DNA from: Echinometra lucunter
Lineage: Eukaryota > Echinodermata > Echinoidea > Camarodonta > Echinometridae
Direction: 5' to 3'
DNA: 64,000 nucleotides
NCBI GenBank assembly: GCA_029962745.1
Contig: CM057165.1
Span: 7,650,978-7,714,977, forward strand
The notes under the pieces are model-generated. The model saw nothing but the letters and a program-made list of their open reading frames with translations, was not told the origin of the DNA and made no database searches. This document shows, in pieces, positions 13,101-26,900 of this stretch (its first letter is position 1; the number at the start of each line of letters is the position of its first letter). A program made the translations under genes and the position numbers.

Positions 13101-16100
13101 TTCCTCCAAAACGCGGTCGGTTCAGGAACGGACTTGCTCGATTCCAACCAAGAACTTTCGGGGGCGATTTTCTAATTTTCCGTCGCCCCCGAAATCATTT
13201 TTTCGGCCCGTTTCGGGAGCTCTTTCAGGCGTTTCCGGGGCGAATTCGCCCGCCGCCCCCGTGAATTTTTTTCCCTGCTCTTTGGGTCTGATAAATTGTA
13301 GGTTCAAATTGTCTCATCATTTTTTTTGGTCTTAGTCTATTTGATGCAAGTAGGCAAAGTGAATGTTAATAAGAAAAATGCTTAACCTGTTCAGCTCAAC
13401 TTGATTTCAGTAGAACAAACATTTTCCATAGATCCTAGCTTGAATTGTCTCGGGTTCGGTTAAGTGGAAAACATTGACTTATAGGAGGCAGGTTGGAGAA
13501 CTCTTCTATTTGTCACCTTCTGAAATTACTAGAAAGTGGACTCTCCCCTTGAAATTGAAGTAGAACCCCTTTCTTTTGTGTAGTGTCTGTGCAGTGACAT
13601 AATGATCCAGGTTTTCAGGTGGTCCTGTCATGGGTTAGATGCATATTGGTGATGCGCACGCTAAAAGAAAACAGATAGTTGGACTGTATTCTGTGTGCAG
13701 AACCACCCCATGGTTTAAACCTCTTTTGTGAAGTGCAGCCATTAAGTTCAAACTCATTTCAGTTTTGGAGCAAGTTTTTCCACCCATGGCATTGAAAGGA
13801 ACAAATGAGGGAAAACAAAAAATCAAATCAGTTTTACAATTTTCTGTGTAACCTTTACTTCCTCCTCAGGCAAGCGGAATGCCAGATGGATCCCTTGTTA
13901 TCCCGGCTGTCCACCTAGATGATACAAAACATGATAAGAAATTATCTTTTGAAATTGAATTTGAGATACTTTTCCATGATTTTTATGCTATTGAGTAATT
14001 TGATACTTTAACCAATCCTTATCCTACAGGTAAGCCTAATGCCAAATGGATCTCTGGTTATCCAAGACGTGCATCCTGGCGATGCTGGATCCTATCGTTG
14101 TAGAGCCTGGAATGAAGGAGGTGTTACTGAAGAACATGTCTTCCTCTATGTACAAGGTATGATTACAGTCATGATACACTGATGATTCTTGATCAGTTCT
14201 TGTGTAGATTTTTAACTTCTTCAACCAAAGAATCAATAAGTCAAGTGTTCATTCATTTGGCCCATTCAGCACTGATTTCACCCGTTTCCAAAGTACGTTA
14301 CCATTCACATTTGTTCTTGTACTGCTTCCTGTGGTTCTATCACTACTATACTGTGTATAGTATTTTTGTGACCATGAAAATATAAGGTAGCCTCTTGTCC
14401 TCATGTTGTCAGCCCATCTTTTACTTATCACTTTCTACAAAGTACATGACTTTAGGGAGATTCTCTAATATCATACAGAAACAGAATGGTACAGCAAGAA
14501 ATTCTAATTTGTAGAATACATAGTATTCATTACATCATACCATCCTTGATTTTCCTCTATGCTTTCCCTCCCTGTCTTTAGAGTGGTAAGACAGAATAAT
14601 CTTTCGAATAGTCAAAGAAGGTATGTCCTTTCAAATTTAAGATTAGAATAAGATGGGCAGAGTATCGAGGGCAAGTCTTAATGTACATTCATGTTTATGT
14701 AGTGTGTCTAAAACTGATAATACCTCACTTTTATTATTCCTTTCCAGAGCGTCCCAGAATCAATGCCTACCAAGGCAACGTCACCTTCATGTCGAGCCAG
14801 AACATCACCCTACGATGCTCAGCTGATGGGTACCCTCGACCTGAGATACGCTGGTTGAAGGACGGTCAGGAACTTCCCATGCTGCCAGGAGCTCGACGTG
14901 GAGAGATTGTTCACTATATCGTCAACGCTTCTAGGGATAATGAAGGGATATACACCTGTGTGGCAAGCAACACGGCAGGGGCAGACTTACTGCTTGTCTA
15001 TGTAACCTACCATGGTAAGAGCAAAGATTACAAAGATATTCTTCTGTGATAGTTTTCTGACCAATATAATTGCAAATGTGCTTAATTGTTGTAGTCATTT
15101 GATAGTCTTTTCTTAGGTTCATTCATATAAGACATGATAAACCTTAATAATTTTAACACTATGGTGTTTTTTCTGTTAATGAATTGCTTAAGTACCAAAG
15201 CTACAGAAATACAAAGTATATTAGGCTTTTTTTGCCCCGAGAGCTAACCACCGCATAAGGAAACAAGGCTTTATTTTGAAATGGAAATGGTGATATTTAG
15301 TTCTTTAAAATCTCAATGCAGATGTGCCTTGAAAATTCCCCTTTTCCTACTGCTGCAGAGTACAATTTTATCCACTTTAATGTATTCATCTTCATTAATT
15401 TCAGAGCCTCCTCGCATCCAAATGACGCAGTACCGCTACCTGACCCCTCCCAGTCAGAAGGCTACCCTCTCCTGCCCCACCACTGGGGTGCCCCCTCCAC
15501 AGATCACCTGGTACAAGGGGGACCGGGACCTCAGCAGGGTCACCTACACCCGCATCTGGCCCAACGGTGATCTGGACATCATGGGTGTCCAGGACTCGGA
15601 CTCTGGTGCCTATACCTGCAAGGCTGTCAATGAGGCAGGCACGGTCACAGAGACGGTTCACCTAGAAGTTGGATGTGAGTATTTGAATTCATTACTCCTG
15701 TACTTGTGTTTCAACAAGAAGGTCAATCTTTGCCAGTTTGCTATTTGCTTGTTACTTCATTCTTCTTTTGCACATGGTGTGAATATTGGTTGAATTTCCA
15801 AATTGATACCTATGGTTCTATTAAGATTTTCAAGTTTGTGCGCATTTCTGGTAGCCTATCTGTGATAATTAAACTTGTTGTTACCACACATAGTTGATCC
15901 ACTTATAATTTTTTATATTTTTATAGATTTATGAATTTTGTTATTGGTGGCCCACTTTATTCTGCCTTGCTTTATGACTTTGATCATGTGCTGTCCTAAA
16001 TGATACCTTTCATATGTTGATTGTGATTTTTTAACCTTTGTATGATTTTAATTGGGCAAAAAGTGCTTAGGAGTTAGAATTAGATTAATAAATCATGGGA

Positions 16101-17960
16101 AATGAGAAATCGGTATGAACGAAAATTCACATTGACTACTGGAAAATTAAAGATCAGAAAATTAGAGTTGAGTGTGAATTAAAAGTAAAATACTATGAAC
16201 CTAGATAATTAATGAATGGATGAGAATCAAAGTTCAAAGAATTAAAATACTTGCAAAGTATACAAAGCCTCAAATGTACCTTCAAGCCTTGAGGTATCAC
16301 TAAAACTGGTATTGACCCAAGCTTAAGGGTAAGCCAGATTTATGGAGTGAACCCTGAGATCTGGATCATGCAGCGGGGAAAGTGACAAGTCATGACTGCC
16401 GAAGAGATAATTAGACAGTTTATTAGTCCTAATACTCACTAAGTGGTGCGCAGTGACTTTCATTTCCCTCTCCCTAACCACGGACACTTATAGCTTGCAA
16501 ACATTGCCCAAGAGAGCGATTCACAAGTCTCGATAGCTTCCTCTGCAAGTGTCCAATGGACAGTATCATGCTTCGTCTGGGTTCTTGATGCTTGGATTGT
16601 ACACTGTATATGAACTTCTGACATCCTTCCCTGCACTTTGTAATCTTGTTCTGAGCCACAAACCTGTGTTTAGCTTCTTGGAGACAAAACACAGTGTAAG
16701 AGATCTGAGTTGAAAAATGAAAAAATATATATATTTTCAACCTCTCCTGCCTTCTAGTTGTGCTGTCTGTATTGTTTACAAGTTTCTGGAAGAATATTCT
16801 TCAGAATATCAGTTGAAATACGCTCAGTGTTTCTGTCAAATATATTTGGTTCCAGGAAGGAACTTTAGAAACTTACGCATTTGCAAAGATCAACCATAAT
16901 AGACCCTGAACAGGGAAAATTGAGGAACATTTCTTTTCCGAAATGTGTGTACAGCCTTTGAATGATCCCTTTAAATAGATCAGCTCTAGCCGACATTAAG
17001 GCTTTGTGCAATTGACACAACCTTGTCTGGTTGACAACTCTGTTTGACATCAGTGCCTTGTGTAGCCACCATTCACAGGGGCCACTCTTTCCTGAAATCA
17101 GGGCCCCGTTTCATAAAACTTTTTATCAATAACAAGTTGCAATAACTGTTATAAGCTACTGAAATCCTTGCATCTGATTGGCTGAGAGCAAATTTGTTAG
17201 AGAAATGTGGCAGTCGTTACTGATAACAAGTTTTATGAAACAGGGCAAGGGTGTCTGCTTCTCCAGACATTGGTCACAAATTTGTAGTGATATAAGGATT
17301 GGCTTGGTACACTTATAGTTAATTAGAGCTTGTATGATTAATTCATTAGTCACCTTGGGATGCTATGCAAGCAGACATCCTGGCTGTTTGTTTTAAAGGG
17401 TAAGCAGTTTTAAATTGTGTTGCTAATAATTGCTTTTCCAAATCATATCAATGTAGAGATGACAATTGGCTTTCCATTCTTAAAGTCAAACAGAATGATG
17501 ATATGAATTTTTATTGAAACCCTTTTTGAAAAAATTGAAATTAAGAAAAAAAGAGATGAAGTAATGCTGTTTAGCTTTAAAATGATTAAATAAAGGACTG
17601 TACCAAGCATGCTATCTTGTTTTGGAAATATAAGACATATCTTATCCTTCTTTTCAGTAAATTAAAAAAAAAATGCTTGCCCAATTTTACTTGAAAAACA
17701 TATCATTTGAACTCCTTTAGGTTACATTAATTATATTTGTCCTTATTTGTATGTGTTTCATGATTCATTGATTAAAGGCAGAATTAAAAAAAATAAAAGA
17801 GGTGCATAAGGAAGCTTTAGCCTTTATCTAAAAAAAAAAAAAGAAGAAATTTCAGTCGTTAACCCGAAACTCTTCATTCCTTGGGTCTTAAAATCTATTG
17901 TGTAATTGTCATTCAAAGTTGAAAATCTGAATCATTTTCTTTGCTTCTGTTTAGCCTCTT

Positions 17961-17998
<38 letters not shown>

Positions 17999-20900
17999 GT
18001 CAAACTGGACTGTGTTATTTTGTGCAAGGCATAATGGGAAGGATCATGTGTCATATTTCGTGGAATGATAATCATAGAGGGAAGAGATAGCAGCCTGTTG
18101 GATCTAGAGGCTTTGAGCTGTCACTCAGATTTCTTTCGTGTTGACAGGCTCTCTGTCTCATTTTAAACCCATCTGTGCATTTCCTGTATGGTTGAGCAGC
18201 AAAACTGTTCTCGCTGTTCCCCTCCAAAAAAGGGCCTTAGCCTCCTGTGGTTAATGGTAGACCTTTCAGCATGTGATCATGACACCTTTAGGCTATTTTT
18301 GTCTTCACTAAAAACCTCAATTTTGTTTTTCAGTTGCTTAGTGGAGACCAAAATAAACAGATATTTTTTTTTGTGAATTGTTCATGATAGTGTCTGGGAA
18401 TAGGAAATTATTTTCTTTGTGGTTCTTCAGAAATTCATGTTTCACAGTAAATCAGGGAAATAGAAAACATTAAAAATATATGTACATAGAAACGTCATGA
18501 AAATTTTACCCCCAAACTAGAAACTTTTTGTGACACGAAGCTTTAAAAAAAATTAAATTCATTTTTTTGGCAATAAATTTTCCCCATTTAAAAAGAAATG
18601 CGCTATGATCATTGTGATATTGTAATGTTGCAGTGTGAAACTCCCTGAATCTGGACCAATCATGACATTCACGCATGTGACGTTATGGGTTAAACACTAA
18701 CTATAATTTTTCAGTAGATACATACATGAGTAGATATTAATGTAGTGTCAATGATTAACCTTATCTGTTTGTGTTACTTTCTTATTGGTAAGAGATAAAT
18801 GCTTTGCAAGGATTAGTTTGCAGTTAATTTTAGAATTTGCCTAAAAGCATAGTACATGTACAGATTTGGTAACACTACAAAACTAAACCTTGTTGCAATC
18901 AACCTTCAGTGCCTTATGCTATTTCAAGGACATGCTGTTCCTTTTTTCTTAAAGAGCATTTGAGATTGCAAGTAGTAGTTGCAATCAACCTGCAGTGTTT
19001 TATGTTTTTTTTCAAAGATGCTTCTTGTCTCTTAATAAAGAGCAGTTCAGATAGCAAGCAGCTGTGGCTTGAGTCTAACATAAATATTAACCCATTTAGC
19101 TTGATTTGATTTTAGTATAACACACATTTTCTATATTCAGTAGCTCAGGTTATCTCGGGTTCGGTGCTCAATGGGTTAATGGTCTGGCAGCTGAGACGGG
19201 TTGTTTGGGGGGGCATGACTTTCATTTTACGGTGACATTATTCTCCAAACTTTGTGTCAGACTCGTAGGAAGAAAGATCATTTCCCCATGGAATGGCATG
19301 CACACATTGTTCAGAGGAAGTTGGATTAGGGTATTCATGTTTGTTATCTTCCACCGAATTAGGTCAGAAGTAGACATGACCCACTTTGTTACATCAAGGT
19401 TGTCTACAAAAGCTGAATTTCTGTATATGCTTGGAGAAGTGGCATGGGAAGAAGCAAAAATGTGTTAATAAAGCAAATCAAAGTCTACCACATTCCATAG
19501 CTGATTGCTAATATATTGCAATACATGTGATATGGTGCTTAATATTATGGAGGCCTCTATCCTGAAGGAAATTAAAGGGAAAGTCCACCCCAGAAGTTTC
19601 ACTGTTTCAATAAAAGGAGATGAATTTGAACAGCATTTTAAAAAAGGAAATGAGCAAAATCGGTCAAAGAATAAGAAAATTACACTCATTTACATTTTCT
19701 ATTAAATTACTCTAGGCTCTGCAAATTGGCAACACTGATGACATCATATGCGAGCAGCTCTCCATTCACTTTGTACATGAAATTTCACATTTTCTCAATT
19801 TTCTTGGAAGTTACACATTTTCTCACCCCATAGTCAAAGTATGTTATATAAAAAGCAATTCTTCTGAACATACATCGACTATGGAGGTTAGAAAATGTGT
19901 AACTTCCAAGAAAACTGAGAAAATGTGAAATTTCATGTACAAAGTGAATGGAGAGCTGCTCGCATATGATATCATCAGTGTTGCCAATTTGCAGAGCTGA
20001 AAGTAGTTTACTAAAAAATGTAAATGAGTGTAATTTTCTTATTCTTTGACCGATTTTGCTCATTTCTTTCTCAAAATGCTGTTCAAATTTAACTCCTTTG
20101 ATTGAAAACTTTGGGATGGACTTGGCCATTAAATAGTCCTCAACTGCATATTCTACTACATGAATGGTAGTGCCCCATCCATCCCCCTCGGCCATGCCCC
20201 TTTCTTGTGCTTATTGGTTGTTTCTTTTCATCATTACCCTGTTTACACAGTGACTCGGCTCGGGGTTCGACACGTGACCCGTGCTCAACATGGCAATTTT
20301 ATGTCATGTAAATGGGATCACTGTGACCTGCGAGCCGTGTTGAACACCGCATTTTGATCTGCCAGAATCGCAGGTTTCAATCCGCGAGCCGAGTCAGACT
20401 CGTCTATTTTTTCGTGTGTAAAAGCCGTGTCGAACCCACTGACCTAGGCCATTGGGCGAACTCGGCAAGTCATCACAATTCTACTTCTGTTCATGATCCG
20501 CGGGCTGTGTTGAACTCGCCTTTTTTGTTTCCGTATAAGCACGATCACAGTGGCCCTCTTCACAGCGTTCGACCTTGCTTGAGGATTCAACACTCGAGCT
20601 GAGTCACTGTGTAAACACGGTATATGTCACCTTGCCTGTGTATGTGTCTGGGGGTGTTTCATAAAGCTGTTCGTAAGTTACGAACAACTTTACGCATGAC
20701 TGGTGATACCTTCTTGTGCTACATGTAAATGAATGAGAATCTGATTAGCACCCAAGAAGGTATCACCAGTCGTTCGTAAAGTCGTTCGTAACTTACGAAC
20801 AGCTTTATGAAACACCCCTCGGGTCTCCCTGTTTTTGACCCATTCCATGTTTCTTGGTACTAAGCTATTATTTAGACTCCATGGATATTACTTTAGTGTT

Positions 20901-23900
20901 GAGGGTCCAGATCATTGAATCAAATTTTAAAGAAAATTATGCATGGATGTAGCAAAGTTTTAGGTCATTGTAATTATTCTTTTAAAAAGTTCAAAATGCA
21001 AGGTAGGTCTGGAAAGAATTCAAACTGCTTAAACCAAGAACATTTTCAGTCTTTTTTCATGAGTTTTTGACCACAGAGTACAAATGGTTTCAGTATGTAG
21101 GCACAGTAGTAAATTCTAACCGCATTCTGGAAGTGATAAAATTGATATCAGTGTCATGTCTTAAAGGGAACTATACTGTACACTAAATATATTGTTTAAG
21201 TTTTAGTTTGACTCTCAGTTTTTTATATATTTTATTTAATTGATGATACTCATTTGTAGCAGATGTATTTTGTCATATTTAAACAATGTTGATTTTAGAT
21301 TTATATGATTATTTTTATTTTTTGTGTGTGATTATATCATTTGAAAACAATAGAAAAATTAATAATTTGCTCAAAACATGTATGACATGTGTATCACATT
21401 TGTGACATATATTTTTGACATTGTATTCCCCTCCAGTCAGCAATCATTCTGTTTTCTTTCCAGTACCTTTTGAAGGAAAAGAATATCAAGAAATACTGAT
21501 TTATAAAAAAAAATGAAACTGATGCACTGTAAGGTCTCTGTTACTTGATTTATGCAATGAAATATAACACAACTGGACAAATGTTCCAAGCTAGATGGAG
21601 ATTGTGATTCTGATTTGGAGACGAGAATTCTGTTAGAAAAGCAGAGTTGACTTTAACTTGTTTGTAGCCAGCTTAAAGGAAACTACACATGTAGTAGGAA
21701 GTGATCTGGAGCCATTAGTCTACCTCATAAGTATTTCAATAGATCTTTATTATTTTCCGCTTCTTCCTGCTCACGTCACGTTTTTGTAATTGTAATTTTA
21801 TTCTACATTTGTTCTCACTCTCTCTTTCTCCTCTCGCTTACACTTTCTCTCTCTCTCTCTCCCTCTCTCTCTCTCTCTCGTACTGTTAAGCATTATCTCC
21901 ACTCTTTCTCATTTGAATGAATGGCATCCATCATTTGAATCATTCTAGTCATTGAGAATAACTGATAACCTCTTGTCTACTAGAACTGGGTATTCCCTGT
22001 ATTTAGCCTAGGGGACATAGAGAATTCAGTGGTCAACAGGTTAAGCAAAGATATATATATGTACTCCATTCCTATGCAATTAATATGTAGGAAATAGGGT
22101 ATGTTTGTCTCCACTGAAAAGAATCTAATCTTTGTTTTTATTTAGGTATTAATGCACTTCTTGCATGACTTCTGTCAATCCTGTAATAACAACAGCAACA
22201 ACAGAAAAACTTAATGGCTTGTTGTTGAAGGCCAGTGTGTTGTATTTCTGTGGTTAATTGGTATATGGCGTGATGCATAAGCCCTGCTTTCCAGTTTGGA
22301 GATTAGCAGTCCATGTAGAGTAGGATCGCCCATGCTTCATGTTGGGGTTGCCCTCAAACTGCCCTCTCTTAAAACAACAGAAGGAGAGTCCTGTCTGTCT
22401 GGAGACTGTGACAGCATCCTTCTTGCTGTGTTCACACTTTGATGAAATTCTGTTCAAGCTCTGTTCATGAGAGCCCTGTTCACATGAGGTCTATTAAAGT
22501 TCAGAACTGTAGGTATCACTAGCAAATAAAGGAAACTCCATCTTTAGAAATGTGAAAGCATCTTTCCTATTACTTTGTCATAAGATCCCGTTCCAGCTCC
22601 TTTCAGTAGAGCCATGTTCACATTAGGTCTGAATTCAAGAACTTAGTCTTAAAGATAAGCTGTTGGTTTGGAAGTACATGTTGCAACCAAACGAGAGTAC
22701 CCTGTCTGGAGACTCTGGCTCCTGCTGTAGTTACACTCTTCACTTATATACTGTTTTTTGCCTATTCTTGTTCACATTTTAGTTGATGTTTTAAAATTTG
22801 TCTTACAGTTTTGTGGTTGGTCTTGGGCCATTCTTTGATTTAGGGTTGCTGTGAGACTGTCCTCTCCTCAAACAACAAAGGGAGAATGACTGTCTGTATG
22901 GAGACTGTGACACTATCCTTCCCATTTGCTCTCTGTTAAGATCCTGTTCAGGTCTATTCCACAGAGTCACATTTTCTTTACAGTTAGTTTCTAGAACTTA
23001 ATCTTAGAGGTTTTTGGTTGATCTTGAGGTAAGGTGCCCAATGCTCCATGTTGGAGATGCTCTTAAACTTCCCTGTAAAGGTAGCTTAATTAGCTAAATG
23101 GAGTGTTGCAAAAAGATGTGTCTAGTGTCTGGTACATGAACAATACAGACAACAATATGTATTTTGCCTTCTTTTCACATATTTTCACATCACACAGTTT
23201 CGCTAAGCTATGTAACTGCCCTGTCTTAAAAACAAAACAAAACAAGAACAACAGACAAACAAGCAACAACAGTGACAAAAACAAGAGATTCCCTGCAAGC
23301 AGACTCTCAGAACATCCTTCCTATTGCTCTTTGATAGGATCCCATTCTACTTCTGTTCAATGGAGCCATGTTCACAGGACAGTTCAAGTCTAGAACTTGG
23401 TCTTGATGATTTTCAATTGACTCTGCAGTAGGATTGATGCAAAGTATGGACAAAGCCTTCAGACTACCAACCCTCTCTAAAAACACCAAAAGGATAGTCC
23501 ACTGTCTGAAGACTCCTACAGCATCCTTCCTTTTGCTTTTTGATAACATCTTGTTCCACCTCTATTCACCAGAATAGGGTTCACATGACAGCCAAATTCC
23601 TTAACCTCAATTTGAAACTTAGTTTGAACAATGATAGCCTCCGTGTATGCTTCAATTTTTGATGCCCTCAGTCATATCTATAATTAGCTATCTTAAAATA
23701 ACAAAAGGAGAGTTCTTTTATGCATCTGGACCATCCGTAAAATTGTAAAAATTTGTGTTGGATGGAAATCTTGAAGTTTTAAAATAGAATATTGTGCTGA
23801 ATATTGTATGCTATCATAATTTTCATGCAACTTTCCCATTTTCTTCTCCTTTCCCTTTCTCCTCAGCTTCACCAATCATCCTGCAGCCTCCCATAGATCT

Positions 23901-26900
23901 GGGTGTTAACTACGGAATGAATGTATCGGTGACCTGCATGGCTATGGGACATCCTCCTCCCACTGTCACCTGGAGAAAGGTTGGTCAATCAGATCTGAAT
24001 TTCAACCCCAGGATAACCATGTCTGAAGAGGGGAATCTGTTTATAAGAGGTATGTATTTCATTGATACCTGTAGGAGGTGAATCGTGGGGAAATGAATTA
24101 AAGGAAGTTTTGCTGTATGTGTCTGAATCGGTGACATGATTTGCTACTCTAGCTTTTAAACCACTAGCGGATTTAGGGGAACTCCACTACCCTACCACTT
24201 TTAAAAACACTAGTAACATAACTTTAGCACAGAATAAAAAAGGGGCTCCCTCTCAAAATTGTTTTACCCAAAATTCACTGTAAAAATGCACCTGCCTGCT
24301 TTTCTTCCCCTTTCCAAAATTTGAGATTTGCCCCTCTATCAGGTAGCTATGTAGCTCTTACCAGATATGTGCAGCACCATAATTTTTATTTCTATTGGTT
24401 GTTGGTGTCCCCTGTGTGACAGTGTAATATTCTCATGGGGCTGATTCAGTAAGGTTTTGCTTTCCCCCAGTTACACTGTTGACTTGAATATTTGAAAGGC
24501 ACCAGTCCTTGCCCAAAGGGAAAACATATGGATTGAGATATATCAGTGATACACGTCTGCAGCCAAACGCTTGTCTCCACATGAAAGTTACACAAAACTC
24601 CTGGTTATTGTTTTCTTGCCCTTTAGCCAATATGCCCTTAATTAATGCTATCTAAACCGCATGTTCCATTGTATGATAATTCTTTCGTCCATTGTGAGTG
24701 ATGATTCCTGGCAGTGGTAGCATATGGTGTCCTGTCCTCTTCTGACTCACCCTCCTAGTCATACCAACCCAGGGTCATTTCTGGTCGATGAACTGCTTAA
24801 CCCTAGATGTCTAGCTTCACCCATTAAAGCAATTAGATTTGATCAGCAGCATGACATGTTATATTTGTCTATTTGGCTGCATTTGTGAGAGATTTAATGT
24901 ATATGTGATATGCAGGCAGTACGTGCCAGAGAACAGCAATTGAGTCGGGAGAAGAAAATTTGTAAGTGCAATCAAGTAATAGGCTGACCTACATGTATTC
25001 ATTCTGCTTTATTTCAGTATGTTCATACATGAACATATATGTGTATGAATTTTTTTCTCCAGAAAAGCTCATGAAAGAGTTGAAATCTTATCTCATATTA
25101 AAGATCCCTTTAACCCATAAGATGCAAAACCCCACAGTGATCTGTGTAGAGTTGCCAAATACATGTATGGTCGCATGCTTCAGCACCCTAGCGCACAGGG
25201 GGGATATGTGGCAGGCATTTGTACAGTGTGTTTCTTAAAAAGGGAAACCCAACATTCCCCAGCAATATCTCAAGGAATAAACATAACTAAATGCATCATG
25301 AAAAGGCAAATGCATCATAAAAAGGAAAATTTGTATCTTTCATTTGACGCCGCATTTGTGATGATGGAGTTAAGGACAATGCCAAAAGTGATTTGTGCAC
25401 ACCTGTAGTGATCAACACTACCTCCAGTGGGTACCCCCATAGGGAGATTTCCTTCTTTAACACCTTGTCATGGCAGCAGAGCTACAGCCAGGGTAATAAT
25501 ATATGATTCTTTGGAAAACACAGTAGAGTATATATTTGCATAATAATGTAACTGTGCTTTATAAATGGACCATATTATTATTACTAACATGATGAAAATA
25601 TCTCTGTTTGTTGCATATTTCTTGTAATCCATGTTTTTCTTATGTCTTTATAGAATTGAATAATGTCCCCTTTTCTTCTTCCACCAGACATTCAAGTTGA
25701 AGATAGTGGGACATACGTCTGTGTTGCTCACAATGAGCATGGATCCACTGAAGCTTCTGCTCAACTTCGAATCACAAATCTGAGTAAGTTGTTGTATCAG
25801 CACAAAAACACCCCTTAATGTATTTTGCGCAGAAAAGCCCTTAACAAATGTGATGCATTTTAAAGCTCTTCTAATAAAAATCCAGTTTTGACACTCTGAT
25901 TATTGTTTTGGAATTACCGTTACCTTAGGTTTTGAAGAAACAATGAAGAGTTTTACAGCAAATTTCCTTCTTTCGTTGATATACAAATGAATGCCGATTC
26001 GCGCACTCGCATCTCTTAAGGGTGTTTCCACGCTGATGCAAAGAAGTGACTTATTAACTTGCAACTAGTCAACATGCAATTATAGAAATTAATGTTAATA
26101 GGAACTGCTCGACTGTTCATGTAGTTGATGTACCACTGAAAAGTAATTATCAGTAATGATATGAGTTGGCTCTCTGCCATCTCAGATTAAACTTCTGCTG
26201 GTTTTACATTTTATCATAATTCATGTTTTGGAAAAATATGTTATGACTTGAGTTGTTCAGTTTGACTGTCTTCAAAGATGTCAAAAAGGGGAACTCTTCT
26301 AATAATTCCATTTGAATTCACTTGCTGTAAACTGGTTGAATTAATGACAATTATAATTTAAGCTTTGCAGTATTATTGATATCTAAAATTTCATAATAAA
26401 GACCAACATTTATTCCTTCTCGTGTCAAATGCTAGGACGGGTAGTATGACTAATTACATGGTCATATGCATCCATACAAAATCCTGTTTCTGTATTCTCA
26501 AGTAGAATTTATACTATTTCTTAACTCAGCTGTGCATTAAGTTTTTTTAATAGCTTAGTGAAATGTGTAAAGAATGCGAAATGCATATTGTTTGTGATCC
26601 ACATGTCTTTTCCCACCATTCTGTTTCACTAAGCTTACCTTACAAAGTTATTGTTTCTTTGCCACAGTCCAGCCCCAGATTAGTGCTACCAGCCAAGAAG
26701 AGGTGGCAGTAGTTTCCGAGGATGTTGTGGTACGTTGCAACGTGATTGCTGGCAACCCACCACCCACGGTGACATGGTACCACTTCAACGAGAGACTCTA
26801 TCCAGAGTACAGCCCCCGGTTGCAGCTCTTCCCTGACGGTAGCCTGGGGATAAGCAGTGCAATCATGTCAGATGCAGGCAACTACACCTGTGTAGCGGAG

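Larger units (their letters stand above)
11313..13285. mobile_element. Non-autonomous hAT-like transposon with 8-bp target duplication
   Basis: The element runs from 11321 (CAGGGAAAAAATT) to 13277 (AATTTTTTTCCCTG) and is flanked on both sides by the 8-bp direct repeat CTCTTTGG (11313-11320 and 13278-13285). CAGGG ends with 8-bp duplications are typical of hAT elements. Subterminal TTCGGGGGC motifs recur at 11342-11450 and in inverse form at 13157-13262. Inside lie a TGACCT-rich tandem repeat, a second inverted-repeat element (11702-12359) and ATATTCAT palindromes. The open frame at 12928-13335 has no recognised transposase domain, so the element is non-autonomous. Confidence 0.82.
15675..23866 (+). 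other. HMCN1: Large intron (8.2 kb) between Ig4 and Ig5
   Basis: The longest complete intron in the window. No Ig-like exon was found on the + strand and no gene on the - strand. It carries inverted-repeat elements (17101, 19576, 20235, 20651), (TC)n tracts (17965-17996, 21846-21879), a tandem duplication (18892-19066) and a diverged repeat array (about 22260-23720). The stretches between these are unremarkable AT-rich sequence. Confidence 0.8.

Noticed and set aside
12928..13335. 135-residue plus-strand frame in the hAT-like element
   Set aside because: No transposase motif is recognised, and its second half is the GC-rich terminal region of the element.
19785..20195. 136-residue minus-strand frame
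   Set aside because: Falls across the TTAA-flanked foldback and is a by-product of its arms.
15675..23866. Possible missed Ig exons in the 8.2-kb intron
   Set aside because: No frame with the Cys-Trp-Cys pattern was seen, and the joined Ig4-Ig5 boundary matches human.
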